A stretch of DNA of 16,170 nt from Propionivibrio sp. (lineage in GTDB: Bacteria > Pseudomonadota > Gammaproteobacteria > Burkholderiales > Rhodocyclaceae): contig QKII01000334.1 of assembly GCA_003249625.1 (NCBI GenBank), forward strand, positions 1 through 16,170, in the 5' to 3' direction. The translations under genes were made by a program, and so were the position numbers. This document shows, piece after piece, positions 6,957 through 13,246 of the stretch. Each line of letters opens with the position of its first letter. Within the stretch, counting starts at the first letter, position 1. The notes under the pieces were generated by a model, which was not told the origin of the DNA, ran no database searches, and saw nothing but the letters and a program-made list of their open reading frames with translations.

Positions 6957-8252
6957 TTGAATCGCCGCTTCTGTGCAACATCTCTTTTAGTGACAATGTC
7001 CGTCCTGGCCGCCGTGTCGGGTACGGGTCATGGCCTACCCGCCTGGTGGGCCGGCATTCCCGCGTGGCTGTCCGCTCTACTTTTGTGGTCACAGCTTGGA
7101 GGCATGCAGAAGCGACAGGCCATGCTCCTCGTCGGCTTGGGGTTAGCCGCGACAGGCGTCGCCATTCTCCGGGGAGGACACCCCGCATGGATCAAGCTGT
7201 TGACGCAGAATACGGCCTTGCTAGGCATGCTTGCGGCGATCAGTTTCCTCCAGCTTCTTGGCACTCCGGAAGAGGAGAAAACAGAACTTCCAAGAGGGAG
7301 GGCCGCACTATGGCAGACGGCGTTCGGCGTCCACCTGCTTGGCGCCGTGATAAACCTCTCCGCCGTATTCATCATGGCGGAGCGAATCGGCAAAGACAAT
7401 CAACCCGATATCGAGCAAGCGACACTTCTTTCCCGCGCCTTCCTGGCCGCCGCTCTCTGGTCGCCATTTTTCGCGGCAACCGCCATCGCACAAGCGTACG
7501 CACCTGGCGCCAATCCGTTTGTGCTCGTAACTGCAGGAATGGCGCTGGCGTGCATCCTGATCTGTCTGGCAGTGCAAAACATCATTCGCACAAACCCGGA
7601 CCATGTGGCGGAATTTGTCGGCTATCCGATGCGGCCGTCGGCTTTGCGCTTTCCAGTCCTTCTGGCTTCGCTGGTAGGGCTTGGACACTGGTTGGCGCCG
7701 AAATGGTCGATTCTGTCCATAATCAGTATCGCGGCACTCGCCGTCGTATCCATCGCCAGCACACTACGACACGGCCCTATCCACGCCATCCGTAACATTA
7801 CCCGGCACGCAGGCCAACGCTTGCCCGGCATGGGAGGAGAACTCGCCCTGTTTCTAGCGGCGGGCTGCTTTGCCAACGGACTTACTTCGCTAATCGACAC
7901 AGGGATTGTCTGGCTGCCTTTCACGGAATTTGGCGCCTTCGAAGCATCCGTCGTACTCGCATTGATGATCCTGCTGGCGGCGTTCGGCATTCACACCGTC
8001 ATATCGATAACAATGGCTGCCACATGGCTGGCCCCACTGCATCCGGACCCAACGTTACTCGCCTTGGTCTTTGTTCAATCATGGGCAATCGGTCTGGCAG
8101 CCGGCCCCACCTCAGGCGTGAATCTCAGCATCCAGGGACGCTACAGGATTCCATCGACCGCACTTGCGAAGAAAAATCTCACTTACTGTGCCCAAGCGTA
8201 TTGTGCGGCCATCCTCACCCTCGTAATCACCAGCCATTGGCGAGGTTTGTAA
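6957..8252 (+). CDS. Polytopic inner-membrane protein of unrecognised family, possible transporter
   Basis: A 431-residue protein with about 12-13 hydrophobic segments spread evenly along its length, for example 27-47, 54-73, 85-103, 121-143, 184-208, 290-312 and 321-345. I do not recognise the family. The two-halved appearance, the helix-breaking GLAAGPTSGVN segment (about 376-386) near the C-terminus and SPFFAATAIAQAYAPGANPF (about 167-186) resemble carriers of the ion-transporter superfamily, but this is only an impression. The start is taken at TTG (6957) because GGAG lies 7 nt upstream; an ATG at 6996 is an alternative that shortens the first helix. It follows the LysR gene in the same direction by 51 nt, so it may be part of the same regulon, as an exporter or second permease for the catabolised compound or a by-product. 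Confidence 0.8.
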   Translation: MNRRFCATSLLVTMSVLAAVSGTGHGLPAWWAGIPAWLSALLLWSQLGGMQKRQAMLLVGLGLAATGVAILRGGHPAWIKLLTQNTALLGMLAAISFLQLLGTPEEEKTELPRGRAALWQTAFGVHLLGAVINLSAVFIMAERIGKDNQPDIEQATLLSRAFLAAALWSPFFAATAIAQAYAPGANPFVLVTAGMALACILICLAVQNIIRTNPDHVAEFVGYPMRPSALRFPVLLASLVGLGHWLAPKWSILSIISIAALAVVSIASTLRHGPIHAIRNITRHAGQRLPGMGGELALFLAAGCFANGLTSLIDTGIVWLPFTEFGAFEASVVLALMILLAAFGIHTVISITMAATWLAPLHPDPTLLALVFVQSWAIGLAAGPTSGVNLSIQGRYRIPSTALAKKNLTYCAQAYCAAILTLVITSHWRGL

Positions 8253-8282
8253 AGCGGCAAAAGTCATTGTGGAGCAAGTTGT

Positions 8283-8745
8283 TCAGGAAGGACTACCACG
8301 CCGCCGGTCAGATTTGAATTCCTGACAAATAAAGTCCACTATTATTTTCACGTCAGGATTCATTCCCTCGGAGCGGCAACAAAGCGCGTCGCTGATGCCA
8401 ATTCGACACGCGACCAAGAAGTCAATAACGGGGACCTCAAGGTAATTCAGGGAAAGCGGGCTGTTGTTTCTTGTAATGAAGCGCATCGCAACCGCAAGAC
8501 TGGAGATCACCAAATGGAATCCCGTGAACATTTCCGCCTCAGCATTCCCGTCGCGAACCATTACGGACCATCGCAATGGCATCGCCACGGACTATGGGCC
8601 GGGAGCAGGCTGGCCTGAAGATCGAAATACCACACACTGGCTTGAGAACAGGGGAACGATTCCGGCCGTGGAGATCTCGGTCGATATCGTCAGACAGGTG
8701 TAAGTCCACGCCAGAAGCCTGAAATAACAGGTCATTGACTTGAAC
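8283..8745 (-). pseudogene. Remnant of a LysR-family regulator (effector domain, frameshifted and deleted)
   Basis: Reading the minus strand in two frames gives pieces of a LysR effector domain in the correct order. One frame (about 8745-8665) gives VDLHLSDDID, resembling the VDLxLSD...DLIEEGID segment. The next frame gives QCVVFRSSGQPAPGP (from 8639), then a TAG stop (8594-8592), then MPLRWSVMVRDGNAEAEM. It continues to EVPVIDFLVA and ends with SEGMNPDVKIIVDFICQEF, the usual SPKVRAFIDFL-type C-terminus. Only about 26 nt separate the first two pieces, where an intact protein has roughly 40-50 residues, so there is an internal deletion as well as the frameshift and stop. No DNA-binding domain was found upstream. 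The glycines of the usual AGLGI segment are also eroded, which fits loss of selection. Confidence 0.65.
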
Positions 8746-8781
8746 CAGGACGGCAACCTTCGTTCGTGAAGTGCCGATTGA

Positions 8782-8827
8782 TTGAATTCTCTTCATTCCG
8801 GCGAAGGCCAGAATGAAGAGAATTCAA
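8782..8827. repeat. 46-nt near-perfect hairpin (17-bp perfect arms)
   Basis: Left arm TTGAATTCTCTTCATTC (8782-8798) and right arm GAATGAAGAGAATTCAA (8811-8827) are perfect inverted copies. Inside, after one C/A mismatch, GGC (8800-8802) pairs with GCC (8807-8809) around a GAAG tetraloop. It lies between the LysR remnant and the cupredoxin gene. The right arm is followed by ACGCACC, with no T-run on the plus strand. It could be a bidirectional transcription stop, a dispersed palindromic repeat, or a small mobile-element relic. Only the symmetry itself is certain. Confidence 0.8.
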
Positions 8828-8935
8828 CGCACCCGGTCCGCCCTTACCACGGTGGCGAATATTTCAGCGCTTCCGTTACCGAACCAATTTGAGCGCCACA
8901 CGATCTAACTTGCGTGTTATCGAAGGAGAACCGTC

Positions 8936-9436
8936 ATGAGACCATCGATCACAATCCGAACCGTATTATTCGCAGCTCTGGCTCTTTTATTATCCGGCGG
9001 GCAGGTCGTTGCCAAAAACTCCGTTGTCGACGTTTCACTTTGGGATAGAGGCCCCATGTCCATGAACATGGGCGCCAGAAAGGGCATGATGGGTCACTCG
9101 GGAGCCAACATGCCCATGGCCCCCATGGGCATCTCGTTATCGACACATACGGTCAAATCCGGCGAAGTAACGTTTTCCGTAGTGAATACGTCAACGGTAA
9201 TGGTGCATGAAATGGTTGTATCAGCACTCAAGGATGCGGACACCCCTTTACCGTACGACAAGGCCAGCAACAAGGTTGACGAGGATGCAATGGGCAGCCT
9301 CGGTGAGGTTGCAGATTTGGAACCTGGCGCAAAAGGTACGGTAACGGTTGACTTGAAGCCAGGCCGATACATCCTTTACTGCAATATCTCCGGACATTAT
9401 TACTCAGGCATGTGGACGCTTATTACCGCGCAGTAG
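8936..9436 (+). CDS. Secreted methionine-rich cupredoxin (blue copper protein)
   Basis: A 166-residue protein with a signal peptide (residues 1-26, cleavage after QVVA) and a single cupredoxin domain (about 65-166). All four type I copper ligands are visible: His91 in VHEMVV, Cys149, His154 and Met159 in CNISGHYYSGMW (C-x4-H-x4-M). Between signal and fold lies a Met-rich segment (about 40-64: GPMSMNMG, KGMMGHSG, NMPMAPMG) with nine Met and one His, a likely extra Cu(I) site. The acidic patch VDEDAMGSLGEV and LKPGRYILYCN are typical of the plastocyanin/azurin-like periplasmic family. A strong AAGGAG precedes the ATG by 7 nt. It would act in the periplasm as an electron carrier or copper-binding protein. 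It has no functional partner in the window; the next gene is convergent. Confidence 0.92.
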   Translation: MRPSITIRTVLFAALALLLSGGQVVAKNSVVDVSLWDRGPMSMNMGARKGMMGHSGANMPMAPMGISLSTHTVKSGEVTFSVVNTSTVMVHEMVVSALKDADTPLPYDKASNKVDEDAMGSLGEVADLEPGAKGTVTVDLKPGRYILYCNISGHYYSGMWTLITAQ

Positions 9437-9463
9437 CGATCACAAAATTCAAATCGTGATCGC
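9436..9463. terminator. Stem-loop between convergent genes, possible bidirectional terminator
   Basis: Arms GCGATCAC (9436-9443) and GTGATCGC (9456-9463) form a perfect 8-bp stem around a 12-nt A/T-rich loop, beginning on the last base of the cupredoxin stop codon. The convergent TRAP permease ends at 9501. Neither side has a T-tract, so the terminator call rests on position and symmetry only. Confidence 0.45.
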
Positions 9464-9500
9464 AGCACTGTCCCTTAACGACGCCCTCAGGACCTACTGA

Positions 9501-10805
9501 TTAACCCGCCTTGGAGGGCAACCACGTCACGAGTTCAGGGAAGAACGCCATCAGGAATACCAGCCCTGTCATGATGAGAAAGAACGGCAGGACCGCCCGA
9601 GCAATGAAGGCCAGACTTTTTCCGGTCAGGCCCTGAATTACAAACAGGTTCATGCCTACAGGTGGGGTAATCTGGGCCATTTCCACCACGATGATGAGAA
9701 AGACGCCGAACCAGACCTTGTCATAGCCCGCCGCGACCACCATCGGGAGAACGATGGGGAGCGTCATTACGATCATTGACATCCCTTCCAGGAAGCACCC
9801 CAACACGATGTAAACGACCATCAACAATGCAACCAGGCCAATCGGCGAGAGGTTAAGCATTCTGACTTGTTCGGAGAATGCCTGTGGCAATCCGAGATAC
9901 CCCATCGTCGTCGACAGGAAAGAGGCTGCGGCAATAATCAGGCCCAGCATGCTCGTTGTTCGGGCTGTTCCAAGACCAGCCGCGACAATGGCCTTCATGC
10001 TAAGAGTGCCTTCGATCAGCATGATGATCATGGTGGCGCCAACCGAAAGCGCAGCAGCTTCGGCCGGACTGGCCAGCCCGCCGTACATTGACCCCAACAG
10101 TACCGCCATCAGCGACAGGAACGGCAAGAGTAGCGGAATCGCCTGCATCCGCTCCTTCCAGATATGTTCATTTCCTTCTTTTGGCGAGGAAGTTTTTCCA
10201 CCAACGTCGGAGACGATGGCCTTGACCGCAAGGAAAGCCATGAACGCCAGCGCGAGAACGAGTCCCGGTACGATGCCAGCCGCAAAAAGCTTGAGAATCG
10301 AGGTCTGAGCGAGCACACCATAAATGATCATGATGATGCTCGGCGGAATCAAGAACCCAAGGGTGCCTGCTCCTGCCAGGGAACCAACAGCCGTGCGCAG
10401 ATCGTACCCGCGCTTGGACAGTTCTCCGAGAGTGATTCGGCCGATGGCGCTCGTCGTGGCCGCGGACGAGCCGGAAATCATCGCGAACAACGTGCAGCCA
10501 AGGACATTGGCATGAAGCAACCCTCCCGGCAGACGTCGCACCCAAGGCTCGATGGCGCGAAACAAGCCATCGACAAACTTTGACCGGAACAGCAGTTCGG
10601 CCATCAGGACGAACAAGGGCAGCGCAACGAGTTCAGGCGACGCCAAGCCATTCCAGACTGTTTGCGACAGGACCTTGTCGAGCGGCAAATTACGGAACAA
10701 CGCCAGACTGCCAAGGCCTACGCCCATCAGGCCTAATGAGATCCATGTACCGGTAGCCAGCAGGACAAACAGAAGAATAATCGGGGAAATGACTGAGAGT
10801 GGCAT
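9501..10805 (-). CDS. dctM: TRAP transporter large permease subunit (DctM family)
   Basis: A 434-residue membrane protein of normal DctM length with about 12 hydrophobic segments. Recognisable family signatures are LPLFVLMAELLFRS (about 62-75), MISGSSAATTSAIGRITL (about 109-126), SLAGAGTLGFLIPPSIIMII (about 142-161) and, in the second half, the MTLPIVLPM and EMAQITPPVGMNLFVI segments. It forms the main ion-coupled transport unit, which with DctQ and DctP imports a carboxylate using a sodium or proton gradient. A GGAAAG ribosome binding site precedes the ATG, and the gap from the small permease gene is 18 nt. It is the last gene of the right-hand operon. The symbol denotes the family, not a C4-dicarboxylate substrate. 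Confidence 0.95.
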   Translation of the reverse strand: MPLSVISPIILLFVLLATGTWISLGLMGVGLGSLALFRNLPLDKVLSQTVWNGLASPELVALPLFVLMAELLFRSKFVDGLFRAIEPWVRRLPGGLLHANVLGCTLFAMISGSSAATTSAIGRITLGELSKRGYDLRTAVGSLAGAGTLGFLIPPSIIMIIYGVLAQTSILKLFAAGIVPGLVLALAFMAFLAVKAIVSDVGGKTSSPKEGNEHIWKERMQAIPLLLPFLSLMAVLLGSMYGGLASPAEAAALSVGATMIIMLIEGTLSMKAIVAAGLGTARTTSMLGLIIAAASFLSTTMGYLGLPQAFSEQVRMLNLSPIGLVALLMVVYIVLGCFLEGMSMIVMTLPIVLPMVVAAGYDKVWFGVFLIIVVEMAQITPPVGMNLFVIQGLTGKSLAFIARAVLPFFLIMTGLVFLMAFFPELVTWLPSKAG

Positions 10806-10823
10806 ATCACGCTTTCCAGTTAT

Positions 10824-11336
10824 CTATTCGACGGAGGCTCCGCCTTGCCAATCAATTTCGAGTTTTGAACCCAAGGCGGCATGGCACAAGCGGAGGACCA
10901 ATTGCAGCGACAACATGGCAGCCCCGAACGCCATGGCAACTGCCGGATATACCAAGGGAAAATCGTTGACCGTGCCGGATGTCCTCCCGCTCATCGCATA
11001 TCCGTAGGCCATTCGGATCAGCGAATAACTGAGTATCAGCGAAATCAGCAAGCCGATCAGGGCGGATGAATAAGCAAAAAGCTTCGGGCTAAAGCCCTTG
11101 AGCAACGTTACTTGTATATGCCCTCCCGTCCTGAGCGTGTAGCCCGCGCCGAGGAATACCGCCGCCATGTTCAGATAGGCAGCGTATTCCCACACGAAAG
11201 GCAGGCTTACGCCAAAGAAGTTCCGGAGGACAAGTTCAGCCAGCTGCATGAAAACTATCAGGAAGAATCCCAACCCGCCCGCATGTGCCATCCAACCCGA
11301 GAGCGTATCGATAGCCCGATAAGTTTTTTCCCACAT
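10824..11336 (-). CDS. dctQ: TRAP transporter small permease subunit (DctQ family)
   Basis: A 170-residue protein with four hydrophobic segments (about 17-38, 50-70, 87-109, 129-150), as expected for DctQ. The motifs AELVLRNFFGVSLPFVWEYA and FLGAGYTLRTGGHIQV are family hallmarks. The frame stays open 15 codons further upstream, but the Met at 11336 is preferred: an AGGAG lies 7 nt before it, and the longer version would run into the hairpin at 11351-11371. It sits between the binding-protein gene (45-nt gap) and the large permease gene (18-nt gap). It would anchor the binding protein-permease complex. Confidence 0.92.
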   Translation of the reverse strand: MWEKTYRAIDTLSGWMAHAGGLGFFLIVFMQLAELVLRNFFGVSLPFVWEYAAYLNMAAVFLGAGYTLRTGGHIQVTLLKGFSPKLFAYSSALIGLLISLILSYSLIRMAYGYAMSGRTSGTVNDFPLVYPAVAMAFGAAMLSLQLVLRLCHAALGSKLEIDWQGGASVE

Positions 11337-11350
11337 ACAAATCTCCTGAA

Positions 11351-11371
11351 GGAGGGGGCATCGCCCCCTCC
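11351..11371 (-). terminator. Strong GC hairpin after the TRAP binding-protein gene
   Basis: Arms GGAGGGGGC (11351-11359) and GCCCCCTCC (11363-11371) pair perfectly around ATC in the 45-nt gap between DctP and DctQ genes. With no T-tract, it is best read as a 3'-end-protecting or partial-termination structure. That would give more binding protein than permease. It begins 10 nt after the DctP stop and ends 4 nt before the DctQ ribosome binding site. Confidence 0.6.
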
Positions 11372-11381
11372 CGAGAAACAA

Positions 11382-12374
11382 CTACTTCGCCGAGCGCGCT
11401 TCGAATTGCTTGACCAGATCGGCCGCCTTCGGCCCGAGACCTGACAGAGCCTTCTTGCGCAGCGGTTCGCCAAGAGCATTCAGCTCAGCGCGCATTTTCT
11501 TGTCGATCGTGCCGTTAACCATGCCCTTCTTCTCCAGCGTGGCCATTTGTTCGGCATCGGTTTTCTGGGCTAGATCCCAAAATCCCTTTTCCAGCTTTTC
11601 GACAACCCGCAGGATGGCATCCTGATGCTTTGCCGGGAGCTTCTTCCACGCATCAAGATTGACGGTAACAGCGTTGGTGTTCCATGTCTGCCGGGTCGGA
11701 TAACCGTACTTCAAGAACTCCCAGAACGACCCGTCGACCGCAGACGGAGACGAGGTTGCCACGGCATCAATGGCACCGGCGGCCAGTGACGGAATCACCT
11801 CGCCCCACGGCAACTGGACAGGAATCATTTTTGCGGCAGCGAAGATCTCGGTCGACGATTTGTCGTAGCTTCGTATCTTGATACTAGACAGATCGGCAAG
11901 CGAATCGATCTTTTTCTTCGTAAAGATCTGCTGTTGCGGCCACGGAATCGTGTAAAGCAATTTCTGGTTGTTTTTCGTGAAAACCTCGGTCAGCAAAGGA
12001 CGATACAAACCATCGAATACCCTGAGTTCATCAAACCCACCAATCATGTACGGAAGAGATTGCAAGCCAAGAAGCGGCTCCTCTCCGACCTGCTGATTCA
12101 GAAGCATGTCGCCAATAGGCACCAGGCCGTCGCGCACGGCCCCGAGCATTTCCGGACCCTTGAACCCCAGTGACCCGCCCGGATGCAGGGTGATGACTAT
12201 CTCGCCCCCGGTTGCCGATTTGACTTCATCAGCGAAGCGCTGCGCGGATTGAACGATGTAGTTACCTGCCGGCCAGGCCAACGGCAAGTCCCATTTCGTC
12301 TCGGCGGATGCGGTCGTTGCTGTCCCGAGGGACAACATTGCCGCCACACTTGCCATGACCAATTTCGCTCTCAT
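11382..12374 (-). CDS. dctP: TRAP transporter periplasmic substrate-binding protein (DctP family)
   Basis: A 330-residue protein of normal family length with a Sec signal peptide (residues 1-24, cleavage after TASA, before ETKWDL). The early segment SAQRFADEVKSATGGEIVIT with LHPGGSLG is the usual DctP N-lobe. Arg168 in SSIKIRSY is the family's conserved arginine that clamps the ligand carboxylate. AAGAIDAVATSSPSAV followed by WEFLKYGY is the usual hinge region. An AAAGGAAA ribosome binding site precedes the ATG. The 99-nt spacer before it shows no clear promoter, so it is probably read from the pxp genes upstream. The ligand is presumably a carboxylate handled by the linked enzymes. Confidence 0.94.
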   Translation of the reverse strand: MRAKLVMASVAAMLSLGTATTASAETKWDLPLAWPAGNYIVQSAQRFADEVKSATGGEIVITLHPGGSLGFKGPEMLGAVRDGLVPIGDMLLNQQVGEEPLLGLQSLPYMIGGFDELRVFDGLYRPLLTEVFTKNNQKLLYTIPWPQQQIFTKKKIDSLADLSSIKIRSYDKSSTEIFAAAKMIPVQLPWGEVIPSLAAGAIDAVATSSPSAVDGSFWEFLKYGYPTRQTWNTNAVTVNLDAWKKLPAKHQDAILRVVEKLEKGFWDLAQKTDAEQMATLEKKGMVNGTIDKKMRAELNALGEPLRKKALSGLGPKAADLVKQFEARSAK

Positions 12375-12473
12375 GTCTAATTTCCTTTCTGCGTTCTCTA
12401 AAAAGTCGAAAGATTCATCATTGCCTGGAACGACCGCTGGGACATAAACACAAGCCCGGATTGACGGCGGTGC

Positions 12474-13232
12474 TCAGGCGAATGACTTGACGGTAAAACC
12501 GGCCTCCAGAACTGCCTTGCGAATTGTTTCTGCCAGGGTGACAGCACCTGCGGTATCGCTATGGATCAGGATCGACTCGGCCGGCATCGGGACAAGCGTT
12601 CCGTCAATGGCCTCGACGACTCCTTCCGCCAGCATTCGGCGGACCCGTTCAGCAACAGCACGATGCTCCTTCACCACCGAACCAGGCTGACTTCGCGACA
12701 CGAGGATCCCTTGCGCCGTGTAAGCGCGATCGGCGAGGAAGGAGCGGACGACCGCAATCCCCTGCTCCTCAGCCGCACGTGTCGCTTCGGTGTGCGGCAA
12801 TCCCACGAACTTCAGCCTCGGATCAAAAGCTTTCATCGCACCGATCAAGGTACGCGCAACATCACGATCGACAAACGAGAGGTTGCCCAGCGCTCCATGG
12901 AAATTCGCATGGCTCAGAGCAGTACCTGCATTGCTGGCGACAGCGGAAAGTGCGCCGAGTTGGGTGATGGTCAGCAATTCAAGTTCTTTGAGCGACAAGG
13001 GCATCGGCCGACGCCCGAACCCCTCCCGGTCCGGATACCCGATGTGCGCGCCAACGAGAACCCCACGCTTTGCAGCCTCGCGGATCGTTTTATCCATGAT
13101 CATCGGATCACCGGCATGAACGCCGCACGCGATATTGGCCGACGACACGATATCCAGGATCGCGTCGTCATCGGCGATTCGGTAAGGACCAAAGCCTTCG
13201 CCCAGGTCGGAATTCAGATCAATCGAAGACAT
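12474..13232 (-). CDS. pxpA: PxpA / LamB-YcsF family, 5-oxoprolinase subunit A-like with altered motifs
   Basis: A 252-residue protein of normal PxpA length. Clear family motifs are DLNSDLGEG (5-13), SANIACGVHAGDP (31-43), PDREGFGRR (67-75) and FLADRAYTAQGILVSRSQPG (about 164-183). In known bacterial 5-oxoprolinases PxpA, PxpB and PxpC together hydrolyse pyroglutamate to glutamate with ATP. Several residues that are near-invariant in PxpA differ here. The usual HP before the S-F/Y-PDR motif reads HI; KPHGxLYN reads NFHGALGN; and the C-terminal HGD reads HSD. The protein is therefore a divergent member that may act on another lactam or related amide. The symbol denotes the family. It starts 14 nt after the PxpC stop with an AAAGGAC ribosome binding site and is the last enzyme gene before the TRAP genes. 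Confidence 0.85.
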   Translation of the reverse strand: MSSIDLNSDLGEGFGPYRIADDDAILDIVSSANIACGVHAGDPMIMDKTIREAAKRGVLVGAHIGYPDREGFGRRPMPLSLKELELLTITQLGALSAVASNAGTALSHANFHGALGNLSFVDRDVARTLIGAMKAFDPRLKFVGLPHTEATRAAEEQGIAVVRSFLADRAYTAQGILVSRSQPGSVVKEHRAVAERVRRMLAEGVVEAIDGTLVPMPAESILIHSDTAGAVTLAETIRKAVLEAGFTVKSFA

Positions 13233-13246
13233 GACTGTCCTTTCTG

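Larger units (their letters stand above)
8253..8935. other. 683-nt stretch without an intact gene
   Basis: This stretch contains a decayed LysR-family regulator on the minus strand (8283-8745), a 46-nt hairpin (8782-8827) and the ribosome binding site of the cupredoxin gene (AAGGAG, 8923-8928). The short open frames on the plus strand here have no recognisable motif and are antisense to the remnant. No clear sigma-70 promoter for the cupredoxin gene could be assigned. Confidence 0.7.

Noticed and set aside
8307..8326. Short repeat GTCAG ... CTGAC as terminator of the membrane-protein gene
   Set aside because: It has only a 5-bp stem with a 10-nt loop, lacks a T-tract and lies over 50 nt after the stop.
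8464..8703. 79-codon open frame on the plus strand
   Set aside because: It is antisense to the LysR remnant, has no motif, no ribosome binding site and no clear composition signal.
8881..8907. Possible ECF-sigma promoter (GAACC ... CGATCTA) before the cupredoxin gene
   Set aside because: Spacing is about 15 nt and the match to known ECF consensus is loose; too weak to annotate.
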